Of a stretch of 43,487 nucleotides of DNA, positions 26,024 through 33,764 are shown one piece after another. Under the pieces are notes generated by a model. The model did not search any database, had not been told where the DNA came from, and worked only from the letters and a program-made list of their open reading frames with translations. Each line of letters begins with the position of its first letter. Position 1 is the stretch's first letter. The stretch is taken from NCBI RefSeq assembly GCF_007997085.1, contig NZ_VORR01000036.1, positions 1 through 43,487 on the forward strand. Reading direction: 5' to 3'. Source of the DNA: Polaribacter sp. IC066 (GTDB lineage Bacteria; Bacteroidota; Bacteroidia; Flavobacteriales; Flavobacteriaceae). The position numbers were made by a program, and so were the translations under genes.

Positions 26024-26836
26024 TTACCAATCTTTTTCTTGTTTTACTTTTTTACCTTTGGCTTTTTGTGCGTTCATTTTCTTTTGGGTCTTTTTTTCCT
26101 CATTACTTAAACTTTCTAACAATTGTTTAACTTGTTGAGGAGACATTTTTCCTTGTTGAGGTTTTGGCTTTTCTTGTTGGTCTTTAGCATCTTCTTTTTT
26201 AGGATCTTGGTTATCCTTTTTATCTTCATCGCCTTTACCGTCTTTATCTTCGTCGTTTTTTTTATCTTTATTATCGTCACCTTCTTTCTTATCCTCGTCT
26301 TTATTTTTATCGTCTTTGTCCTTTTTGTCTTGGTCTTTTTTATCCTTATTCTTATCGTCTTTATTTTCCTCTTTTTCTTTATCCAGTAATTCTTGAGCTA
26401 CGGCTAAATTATAACGCGTTTCATCGTCATTAGGATTATTACGTAACGAATTTTTAAAGGCATCTACGGCTCCCTGATAGTTTTTAGTTTCCATCATAGA
26501 ATTACCAAGGTTATGATAGGCTTCTGCTTTTGTAAACTTGTCTTCTGCTGTTTTGGCTGATAATTCGTATTGGGGCGCTGCTTCTTTAAAGTTTTTGTTT
26601 TCATATAAAGCATTTCCTAAATTATAACTTGCTTTATCGTAGTTAGAGCTTTTATCTAACGCTTTTCTATACGCTACAGAAGCGTCTGTATATTGTTGTT
26701 GTTGGTATAGTTGGTTTCCTTGTCTTACCATTTTTCTAGCTTTACGTTGTAAAGCTATAGAATCTTTTTGTGCAAGAATTCCGTTTGATGAGAAAATCAT
26801 CAAGAATAGAAGTGCTATATTTGTATAAATTTTCAT
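26024..26836 (-). CDS. batC: BatC: TPR protein with charged tail
   Basis: A 270-residue exported protein: signal peptide (MKIYTNIALLFLMIF ... ILAQ), about three TPR units (ARKMVRQGNQLYQQQQYTDA; ASYNLGNALYENKNFKEA; AYHNLGNSMMETKNYQGA), then from about residue 165 a long low-complexity segment made almost only of Lys, Asp, Glu and Asn, and a C-terminus with MSPQQVKQLLESLSNEEK. This architecture is typical of BatC. I chose ATG 26836; an ATG at 26863 would overlap the end of batB and add nine charged residues before the signal peptide. TPRs probably bind other Bat proteins in the periplasm. Confidence 0.9.
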   Translation of the reverse strand: MKIYTNIALLFLMIFSSNGILAQKDSIALQRKARKMVRQGNQLYQQQQYTDASVAYRKALDKSSNYDKASYNLGNALYENKNFKEAAPQYELSAKTAEDKFTKAEAYHNLGNSMMETKNYQGAVDAFKNSLRNNPNDDETRYNLAVAQELLDKEKEENKDDKNKDKKDQDKKDKDDKNKDEDKKEGDDNKDKKNDEDKDGKGDEDKKDNQDPKKEDAKDQQEKPKPQQGKMSPQQVKQLLESLSNEEKKTQKKMNAQKAKGKKVKQEKDW

Positions 26837-26840
26837 CTGA

Positions 26841-27887
26841 TTATCTTTTTGTTTTCTCTTCATTAAATAAATCTACTTTTCGCAGCCATTTGGTTTTCTT
26901 ATCAAACAAGAAAATATCTAAGAGTAAAAATAAAATTCCTATTCCTAAAAACCATTGAAATTGATCTTTGTAATCTGCAAATTGCTTGGTTTCAAATTCG
27001 TTTTTTTCTGCGCTAGCTATAATTCCTGCCATTTTTTTTACAGGGTCTTCGGTAACATTACCGTCTATATAAGCGCCATTAGCAATGGCAGCAATTTCTT
27101 CTAAAACGGCTGCATTACGTTTGGTAATAACAGTCTCACCAGCTCTATCTTTTTTATAGCCAATCATATTGCCATTTAAACGCATCGGTATCGGACCACC
27201 GTTTTCGGTACCAACACCAATAGTATAAATCTTTACACCATCATTCGCCAAATTTTGTGCCACTTGTTTTGTTTCTTCTTGATGATCTTCACCATCAGAA
27301 ATAATAATTAAAAAACGATTGGTCTGATCATTGTTATCATAAAAGGTTTTTGCTAGTTCTAGTGCCTCATAAATAGCAGTTCCTTGACTAGAAACCATAT
27401 CAGGATTTGCATTTTGCAAAAACATATTAGCAGCGGCATGATCTGTAGTAATAGGTAAAAGCGGATACGAGTTACCAGCATAAATAATAATACCAATTCT
27501 ATCTGAACCTAATTGGTCGATAATCTTTGAGATGATTTGTTTTGCTTTTTCGAGTCTGTTAGGTGCAATATCTTCTGCCAACATACTTCTAGAAACGTCT
27601 AGAGCAAACACAACGTCTACACCTTCTCTTTTTACTGTTTTTAATTTAGAGCCCATTTTCGGGTTTACGAGAGAAATAACTAAAAAAGAAATTCCTAAAA
27701 GCAACATCAGTAGTTTTAAAGTGGCTTTAAATGTAGATGAATTTGGGGCTAATTTTTTTAGCAAAGGCAAATCGGCAAATTTGCGCTGCGTTCTTTTTTT
27801 CCACCATAAAACCAATAGAAAAATAACAATCATTACTGGAATAATTGCGAATAGATAAAAATAAATTGGTTCTTCTAATTTGTACAT
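26841..27887 (-). CDS. batB: BatB: VWA-domain membrane protein
   Basis: A 348-residue membrane protein with two N-terminal helices (about 8-28, 55-75), a von Willebrand factor A domain (about 90-290) with the metal-ion site DVSRS (D97, S99, S101) and the later TDH and SDGED residues, and a C-terminal helix (about 312-328). This is the BatA/BatB layout. The VWA domain faces the periplasm and likely binds a partner through the metal site. Only four bases separate its stop from the batC start; a gap of 83 bp precedes it. Confidence 0.93.
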   Translation of the reverse strand: MYKLEEPIYFYLFAIIPVMIVIFLLVLWWKKRTQRKFADLPLLKKLAPNSSTFKATLKLLMLLLGISFLVISLVNPKMGSKLKTVKREGVDVVFALDVSRSMLAEDIAPNRLEKAKQIISKIIDQLGSDRIGIIIYAGNSYPLLPITTDHAAANMFLQNANPDMVSSQGTAIYEALELAKTFYDNNDQTNRFLIIISDGEDHQEETKQVAQNLANDGVKIYTIGVGTENGGPIPMRLNGNMIGYKKDRAGETVITKRNAAVLEEIAAIANGAYIDGNVTEDPVKKMAGIIASAEKNEFETKQFADYKDQFQWFLGIGILFLLLDIFLFDKKTKWLRKVDLFNEEKTKR

Positions 27888-27970
27888 TTTTCTATTATTG
27901 AAAGATTCAAAAATTCAAAAATTAAAACTGTTATTATTTAATTCTTGCGTTTTTCAATATTTTAATATTT

Positions 27971-28981
27971 TTAAATAAAACTTTTAAATAACGTATTTCT
28001 TAACAAAAATTCTAACAGTAAAAAGCCAAGCGCTAAAAGCACCAACGGTCTAAACATTTCTTGATAATTATAATATTTAAATTCTTCTATTTTTGTTTTC
28101 TCGAGTTTATCAATTTCATCATAAATGGCTGCTAATTTATCATTGTCGGTGGCTCTAAAATATTGCCCGTTTGTTTCTGATGCAATTTCTTTTAAAAGCT
28201 CTTCATCAATTTCTACTTGTTGTTTCCTGAAGTTTAATTGCCCTGTTCTAGGGTCTTTACTCCAAGGGAAATCTGCCATTCCGTTTGTGCCAATTCCTAT
28301 GGTATATACTTTTATTCCTAATTCTTTAGCCAATTCTGTGGCAGTTCTAGGATCAATATTTCCAGAATTATTTACACCATCGGTTAATAAAATAATAACC
28401 TTACTTTTTGCTTTACTATCTTTTAATCTGTTTACGCTAGAGCCCAAACCCATACCAATAGCGGTACCACCATCTAATTGGCCCCATTTTAATTCAGAAA
28501 TAGTACGTTTTACAATGGCTTTATCACTAGTAATTGGTGTTTGTGTAAAGCTTTCTCCTGCATAAACAACAATACCAATTCTATCATTTGGTCTTCTATT
28601 TACAAAAGTTACCGCCACTTTTTTTAAGGCTTCTAGTCGATTAGGTTTTAAATCTCTCGCTAACATACTTGCAGAAACATCAATTGCCATGACAATATCG
28701 ATGCCTTTATTTGTTTTTGTTTTTTTACTTACAGAAACATTTCGTGGTCTTGCTAATGCAACTACAATGGCCGCTAAAGCTAACAATCTTAAAAGGGATA
28801 CGATTGGTTTTAGTTTCGATATAAAAGAAGATTTTGTCTTAAAACCCTTAATACTCGGAACCGTTAAAACAGCCGCGTCTTTTTTTCGGACAAAGAAATA
28901 CCAAATCGCTAATACAGGTACTAGTATTAACAACCATAAAAACTCTGGATTTAGAAATTCAAAATTACGCCAATTCATCAT
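27971..28981 (-). CDS. batA: BatA: VWA-domain membrane protein
   Basis: A 336-residue paralogue of BatB: two N-terminal membrane helices (about 14-31, 60-78), a VWA domain with a complete MIDAS DVSAS (D101, S103, S105), the TDGVNNSG loop, and a C-terminal helix (about 310-327). Its start (ATG 28981 or 28978) overlaps the end of the upstream gene by about 17 bp, showing tight coupling. With BatB it is thought to form a membrane complex served by the MoxR ATPase encoded upstream. Confidence 0.93.
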   Translation of the reverse strand: MMNWRNFEFLNPEFLWLLILVPVLAIWYFFVRKKDAAVLTVPSIKGFKTKSSFISKLKPIVSLLRLLALAAIVVALARPRNVSVSKKTKTNKGIDIVMAIDVSASMLARDLKPNRLEALKKVAVTFVNRRPNDRIGIVVYAGESFTQTPITSDKAIVKRTISELKWGQLDGGTAIGMGLGSSVNRLKDSKAKSKVIILLTDGVNNSGNIDPRTATELAKELGIKVYTIGIGTNGMADFPWSKDPRTGQLNFRKQQVEIDEELLKEIASETNGQYFRATDNDKLAAIYDEIDKLEKTKIEEFKYYNYQEMFRPLVLLALGFLLLEFLLRNTLFKSFI

Positions 28982-29966
28982 TCTTAATAACTGGTTTTGG
29001 TTTTAGATTATGCACTACTTCTTCGGCATCTTTTCTATCTTCTTCTATTTCAGGTGCTAAAGGCTTCGATTTAGCAAACTTCACCAAATCTGCTTCTCTT
29101 AACAAATCTTTTAATTTGATAAGTGTTGCTTTGTTGGTGTTAATAGCGTCTGCATCATGAAAATCTTTTAACATGTCTATAATTTCGTCGGATGTTTTTT
29201 CTAAAGCAGGTACTTTTAACTCCCGTTCTATATAGCCTCGAATAATATCTGTTAATTCGCTATAGTATTCTTTTACTTTATTATTCTGCCAAAGCAGTTT
29301 TTCATCTAATTCGTTTAACTTAAAAATGGCTTCATCATAAGGAGGTAAAGCCTTGTAGGTAGGTGCGTCTTCTTCGGTTTTTCGTTTTCTAATCACAAAC
29401 CAATAAATCCAAAATCCGATAATTACTAAAGCCGCTATTAGTAAGTAAATATAAAGTTTAAAATCATCAAAAACATAAGGCTCTTTTTTGATAGTTTTTA
29501 TAGGATATTTTTTAATTTTAGTAGTATCAATCGCTACTGTGGCAACATTTATCAACAAAGAGTCTGTTAAATAGGCTTGGTTTTTAACAAATACTTGTTG
29601 TTGTGGTATATAAAAGGAACCACTATCAAAACCAGTAATAATATACTTTTGAATAAGCATATTACGGAGTGTATCTATTTTTGCAGAGTCGATAACTTCG
29701 AGACCTAATAAAGCTAATTTTGGTAAAATTACATTTTCTGTTTCGTTTACAGAAATTCTTAAATTAAACTGCTCACCAATTCTAATGCTAGAGGTTTCTA
29801 CCTGTGCCTTTACCATTGGGTTTTGACCAAACGAAGCAATACTGTAGGCTAAAAAAAGAAAAAAGAAGCCTATTTCTCTTACTCTCTTTCTATAGGAAAA
29901 AAAGCAATAGGATAGTGAATCTTTAGCACTTTTTTGAAAACGTATATGAATGTTACTTTTTTTCAA
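28965..29966 (-). CDS. BatX-like membrane protein (DUF4381-like)
   Basis: A 333-residue protein in the position usually held by an uncharacterised Bat-locus membrane protein. It has a long charged N-terminus before a hydrophobic segment ending SIASFGQ (about 33-48), probably a signal peptide; no better start codon lies nearer. A beta-rich domain follows (EQFNLRISVNETENVILPKL), then one membrane helix (about 172-193) and a cytoplasmic part resembling DUF4381 (YSELTDIIRGYIERELKVPA). It overlaps batA by 17 bp. Function unknown; presumably part of the Bat complex. Confidence 0.82.
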   Translation of the reverse strand: MKKSNIHIRFQKSAKDSLSYCFFSYRKRVREIGFFFLFLAYSIASFGQNPMVKAQVETSSIRIGEQFNLRISVNETENVILPKLALLGLEVIDSAKIDTLRNMLIQKYIITGFDSGSFYIPQQQVFVKNQAYLTDSLLINVATVAIDTTKIKKYPIKTIKKEPYVFDDFKLYIYLLIAALVIIGFWIYWFVIRKRKTEEDAPTYKALPPYDEAIFKLNELDEKLLWQNNKVKEYYSELTDIIRGYIERELKVPALEKTSDEIIDMLKDFHDADAINTNKATLIKLKDLLREADLVKFAKSKPLAPEIEEDRKDAEEVVHNLKPKPVIKNDELA

Positions 29967-30020
29967 CTTTTTAATATATATTTTTAATTTCGATTTTATC
30001 CAGATTTTAGTTCGAGTATT

Positions 30021-30037
30021 CCTTCTCTTTAAGAAGG
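30021..30037. repeat. Small hairpin CCTTCT-CTTTA-AGAAGG
   Basis: A 6-bp inverted repeat in the 87-bp gap between the DUF58 and BatX-like genes, within sequence resembling the short palindromic intergenic repeats common in flavobacterial genomes. Whether other copies exist cannot be judged from this window. Confidence 0.4.
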
Positions 30038-30053
30038 TTAGGATTGGGTTTCT

Positions 30054-30923
30054 TTACTTCCCTTTATATTTAAAATAACCTAATAATTTTTTCACGTAAC
30101 TCTCATCAACTCTTGTACTGATGGTTCCGGCGCCACCTCTTTTAAAGGTGTTGATATAATAATCAGAAAGTCTTAAAGCATTTGCCTTGTAATTTCTTCT
30201 TGTTGTTTTTGAGGACGTGTTGACTAATTGAATAGCTCCGGTTTCTGAATCTTGCATGTGTACCATTCCTAAATTCGGAATTTCTTCATCATGCTTATCA
30301 TAGACCCTAATTCCTGTTAAATCGTGTTTTTTAGCTGCAATTTTAACTGTTTTTTCATAGTCATCATCCATAAAATCTGACAATATAAAAACAATGGCAC
30401 TTTTTTTTATCACACTAGATAAAAATTTTAAAGCAGCTGCAATATTTGTTTTTTTACTTTTTGGTTTAAATTCTATAAGCTCTCTTATGATTCTTAAAAC
30501 ATGACTTTTTCCTTTTTTAGGCGGAATGTAGAGTTCAATAGCATCCGTAAATAAAATTAAACCTACTTTATCATTATTTTGGGTAGCAGAAAAAGCAAGA
30601 GTTGCAGCAATTTCTGTAACCGTATCTTTTTTGAATTGTGTAGCCGTTCCGAAGGATTCTGAACCAGAAACATCGACCATTAACATCATGGTTAATTCGC
30701 GTTCTTCTTCAAAAACTTTAATATAAGGCTCGTTGTAGCGAGCGGTAACATTCCAGTCAATAGCTCTTACATCATCACCAAACTGATATTGGCGCACTTC
30801 AGAAAAAGTCATACCACGTCCTTTAAAAGAGGAATGGTATTCTCCCCCAAAAATATCATTAGACAAGCGTTTTGTCTTAATTTCTATTTTACGAACTTTT
30901 TTAAGTATTTCTTTTGTATCCAT
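30054..30923 (-). CDS. DUF58 domain protein of the Bat locus
   Basis: A 289-residue cytoplasmic protein with the DUF58 signature (FKGRGMTFSEVRQYQFGDDV, RAIDWNVTARYNEPYIKVFEEERE) leading into a VWA-like fold with a metal-site motif DVSGSE and later LSDFMDD. DUF58 genes nearly always follow a moxR ATPase gene, as here (64-bp gap). They are believed to act as adaptors between the ATPase and its client proteins; direct evidence is limited. No membrane segment is visible, which fits the short form of the family. Confidence 0.93.
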   Translation of the reverse strand: MDTKEILKKVRKIEIKTKRLSNDIFGGEYHSSFKGRGMTFSEVRQYQFGDDVRAIDWNVTARYNEPYIKVFEEERELTMMLMVDVSGSESFGTATQFKKDTVTEIAATLAFSATQNNDKVGLILFTDAIELYIPPKKGKSHVLRIIRELIEFKPKSKKTNIAAALKFLSSVIKKSAIVFILSDFMDDDYEKTVKIAAKKHDLTGIRVYDKHDEEIPNLGMVHMQDSETGAIQLVNTSSKTTRRNYKANALRLSDYYINTFKRGGAGTISTRVDESYVKKLLGYFKYKGK

Positions 30924-30987
30924 TATTTTAAAGCAGTTGGCTATTCGCAGTTTGCTAAAAGCTAAAAGCTTATAGCGAAAGGCAATT

Positions 30988-31977
30988 TTATGGTACCTCT
31001 ATTTCGTTAATAATTTGGTTGATAATTTCTACAGAAGTCACATTTTCTGCTTCTGCTTCATAGGTAATACCAATTCTGTGACGTAAAACATCAAAAACCA
31101 CCGCTCTAACATCTTCAGGAATTACGTAGCCTCTTCGCTTTATAAAAGCATAACATTTTGCCGCTTTTGCTAAATTGATACTTCCACGAGGTGAAGCTCC
31201 AAAACTAATTAAATCTTTTAAAGCTGGTAAATTGTATTTTTCTGGATATCGTGTTGCAAAAATAATATCAAGAATATATTTCTCAATTTTCTCATCCATA
31301 TAAACCTCATTTGCAACTTCTCTTGCTTTTAAGATTTGTGCTACAGAAATTACGGGGTTTACAGTTGCAAAACTGCCCGACAAATTCTGGCGCATAATAA
31401 TTTGTTCATCTTGTAATTTAGGATAATCAATAACAACCTTTAACATAAATCTATCTACCTGTGCTTCTGGTAAAGGATAGGTACCTTCTTGTTCTACAGG
31501 GTTTTGAGTTGCCATTACTAAAAATGGTTCGTCTAATTTAAATGTGGTGTCACCAATGGTAATTTGTCGTTCTTGCATGGCCTCTAACAAAGCAGACTGC
31601 ACTTTTGCAGGCGCTCTATTAATCTCATCTGCCAAAACAAAATTGGCAAAAATTGGTCCTTTTTTAATCATGAAATCATTTTCTTTCATGTTATAAATCA
31701 TCGTTCCAACAACATCTGCGGGCAATAAATCTGGCGTAAACTGCACTCTACTAAAGCTACCTTGAACTGCTTTTGCTAGCGTGTTTATGGCCAACGTTTT
31801 TGCCAAACCAGGAACACCTTCTAATAAAATATGTCCGTTACCGAGTAAGCCAATTAACAAACTTTCTATCATTTGTTTTTGCCCTACAATTACTTTATTC
31901 ATTTCAAAAGTAAGAATATCTATAAAGGCACTTTCTCTTTCTATTTTCTCATTAATAGCTCTTACATCTACTTCCAT
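30988..31977 (-). CDS. MoxR-family AAA+ ATPase
   Basis: A 329-residue AAA+ ATPase of the MoxR family, first gene of the Bat locus. Walker A is GVPGLAKT at 54-61, Walker B ends VLADE (D117, E118), sensor 1 is ATQNPVEQEGTYPLPEAQVDRF, and the C-terminal lid carries ASPRGSINLAKAAK. MoxR proteins act as chaperone-like ATPases that mature or remodel VWA-domain partners; the BatA, BatB and DUF58 products are the obvious clients. The start is ATG 31977. A TAnnTTTG box lies 39 bp upstream (32016-32023). Confidence 0.95.
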   Translation of the reverse strand: MEVDVRAINEKIERESAFIDILTFEMNKVIVGQKQMIESLLIGLLGNGHILLEGVPGLAKTLAINTLAKAVQGSFSRVQFTPDLLPADVVGTMIYNMKENDFMIKKGPIFANFVLADEINRAPAKVQSALLEAMQERQITIGDTTFKLDEPFLVMATQNPVEQEGTYPLPEAQVDRFMLKVVIDYPKLQDEQIIMRQNLSGSFATVNPVISVAQILKAREVANEVYMDEKIEKYILDIIFATRYPEKYNLPALKDLISFGASPRGSINLAKAAKCYAFIKRRGYVIPEDVRAVVFDVLRHRIGITYEAEAENVTSVEIINQIINEIEVP

Positions 31978-32015
31978 TGTTATATTATGTGTTAGGTGTT
32001 ATTTTTTTCGACAAA

Positions 32016-32023
32016 CAAAGCTA
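32016..32023 (-). promoter_or_regulatory. Predicted moxR/bat operon promoter -7 box
   Basis: The minus strand reads TAGCTTTG, an exact TAnnTTTG match 39 bp upstream of the moxR ATG. It would drive the whole moxR-batE operon. The -33 element is not clear. Confidence 0.5.
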
Positions 32024-32117
32024 CAATATTAGCAAAATTATTCTTGTTAAAAGAAGGTTAAAGATGATTCGTTTATTTTTATTACTTTTAAAAAATATTT
32101 TAAGTCTAATCTATTAC

Positions 32118-32681
32118 ATGGAAAAATTAACAGATAAGTTTATATGGAAGTCATTAAAGGAAGGAGATCTAAATGCGTTTTCGGTGCTTTTTGAAACCTA
32201 TTATCCTAAATTACATAGCTATGGTTTAAAAATATCTAAAGATGCAGATGTAACTGAAGATACGCTGCAAGATTTTTTCTTGTACGTTTATGAGCACAGA
32301 GAAAATTTAAGTGATTTAGATGTTATTGCGCCGTATCTTTTTACCTCTTACAAGCGTTTTTTGTTAAGAGTGATGAAAAAGAATGAAAAATTAATATATA
32401 CAGATGCACCAGACGAAACTTTTGTAGATCTTAAATTTACAGCAGAAGAGCTTTTGACCAATCAAGAAACAGAAAGTTTTAAAAATAGAAACTTATCAAC
32501 TTTACTAAATAAGTTACCAAAAAGACAACGAGAGGCTATTTATTTAAAATATTACAGTGATTTAAAGGCAACAGAAATATCAGAAATAATGGGTATTAAT
32601 TACCAAAGTGTTGTAAATACATTGCATAAAGCAATTAAGAGTTTAAAGGAAGAAATTGCGATTTTAAAATTATTTAATTAA
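32118..32681 (+). CDS. ECF sigma factor (FecI-like)
   Basis: A 187-residue extracytoplasmic-function sigma factor. Region 2 includes DLNAFSVLFETYYPKLHSYG and DVTEDTLQDFFLYVYE; region 4 includes LPKRQREAIYLKYYSDLKATEISEIMGINYQSVVNTLHKAIKSLKE, a clear helix-turn-helix. I chose ATG 32118 (MEKLTDKFIW), which gives the usual length; the open frame continues upstream but that part is hydrophobic and unlike sigma factors. It is divergent from moxR. The FecR gene and an STN-containing TonB receptor follow, so it is probably activated by surface signalling when the receptor binds its ligand. Confidence 0.93.
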   Translation: MEKLTDKFIWKSLKEGDLNAFSVLFETYYPKLHSYGLKISKDADVTEDTLQDFFLYVYEHRENLSDLDVIAPYLFTSYKRFLLRVMKKNEKLIYTDAPDETFVDLKFTAEELLTNQETESFKNRNLSTLLNKLPKRQREAIYLKYYSDLKATEISEIMGINYQSVVNTLHKAIKSLKEEIAILKLFN

Positions 32682-32754
32682 ATTTTAAGATAAAATTTAG
32701 AGTATAAAAAATATAAAGTATCCTTATCTATATACATTGATATGAATTACAGAA

Positions 32755-33744
32755 ATGATTAAGAGAAAATATACAAAGATTAACGACTTTTTAGAAGATG
32801 CCTCTTTTAAAAATTGGGTAGTACAGAATAACGGAACCGATATTAGTTTTTGGGAGTTTTGGATTTTAAATAATCCTGATAAAAAAGAACTTGTAAATAA
32901 AGCAAAAGATCTTGTTTTAGGGGTTTCTTTTGATAAAAACTTTGTGAGCAAAGAAAAAGTTGCTTTTGAATGGAAAAAATTAGAAACTAAAATACAGGTA
33001 AAAAAAATAAAGCAACAAAGGAAGGTTCGATTTTTAAAACCATTAAGTATTGCGGCTTCTATCCTTTTATTAATTTCTCTTGGCTTTTATGTTGCCAATT
33101 TTTATACAAAAGTTACGCATAAAACCAACTATGGCGAAATTTTAAATATAAAGTTACTAGACGGTAGTGATGTTACATTAAACTCAAATTCTAGGTTATC
33201 ATACTATAAGAATGAGAGTAGAAAAGTTTGGTTGTCTGGAGAAGCTTTTTTTCAGGTGGATAAAAAAGTAGAGACGAATGCAAAATTTTGGGTTTTAACA
33301 AATGATTTATCGGTAGAGGTTTACGGTACTTCTTTTAATGTAAATACAAAAAAGAAAAAAACAGCCGTTTTTTTAGAAGAAGGTAAGGTTTGGCTAAAAC
33401 TTAAAAATGGTGTTGATAAAAAGATGATTCCTGGTAATTATGTTTCGTATTCTGCAAAGAAAAATGAAATTCTAGAAGATATTACTATTTTTAATCCAAC
33501 CCTAAAGACTTCTTGGAAAGATGGTTCTTTATTTTTTGATAACTTATCTTTGGAAAAAGCGATGGAAAAAATAGAAGAATCTTATGGTTATGCTATTGTT
33601 TTTAAAGATGAGACCAGTAAAAAGACGGTAATAACAGGGGCTGTGCCCATTACCAATATAGACATCTGTATACAAGCAATTGAAAAGTCTGTAGATGTAA
33701 AAATTATTAAAAAAGATAGCAGTTTAATTATTAGTAAAAAGTAG
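32755..33744 (+). CDS. FecR-family anti-sigma factor
   Basis: A 329-residue inner-membrane anti-sigma regulator. The cytoplasmic N-terminal part (1-92) should hold the sigma factor; one membrane helix spans about 95-117; the periplasmic FecR domain follows (TNYGEILNIKLLDGSDVTL, RKVWLSGEAFFQV, GTSFNVNTKKKK), ending in a DUF4974-type domain (FFDNLSLEKAMEKIEESYGY) typical of Bacteroidota FecR proteins. It lies 73 bp after the sigma gene and 20 bp before the receptor gene, so the three are likely one operon. It passes the signal from the receptor STN domain to the sigma factor. Confidence 0.95.
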   Translation: MIKRKYTKINDFLEDASFKNWVVQNNGTDISFWEFWILNNPDKKELVNKAKDLVLGVSFDKNFVSKEKVAFEWKKLETKIQVKKIKQQRKVRFLKPLSIAASILLLISLGFYVANFYTKVTHKTNYGEILNIKLLDGSDVTLNSNSRLSYYKNESRKVWLSGEAFFQVDKKVETNAKFWVLTNDLSVEVYGTSFNVNTKKKKTAVFLEEGKVWLKLKNGVDKKMIPGNYVSYSAKKNEILEDITIFNPTLKTSWKDGSLFFDNLSLEKAMEKIEESYGYAIVFKDETSKKTVITGAVPITNIDICIQAIEKSVDVKIIKKDSSLIISKK

Positions 33745-33764
33745 GTTTGATTTTAAATTGATAA

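Noticed and set aside
26123..26389. Hydrophobic 88-residue plus-strand open frame
   Set aside because: It is the antisense of the Lys/Asp/Glu-rich part of batC, which reads as Phe, Leu, Ile and Val on the other strand.
26837..26863. Upstream ATG for batC
   Set aside because: It lies within the end of batB and would place nine charged residues ahead of a complete signal peptide.
31977..32117. Longer N-terminus for the ECF sigma factor
   Set aside because: The added part is hydrophobic, overlaps the moxR start region, and is not part of sigma region 2.
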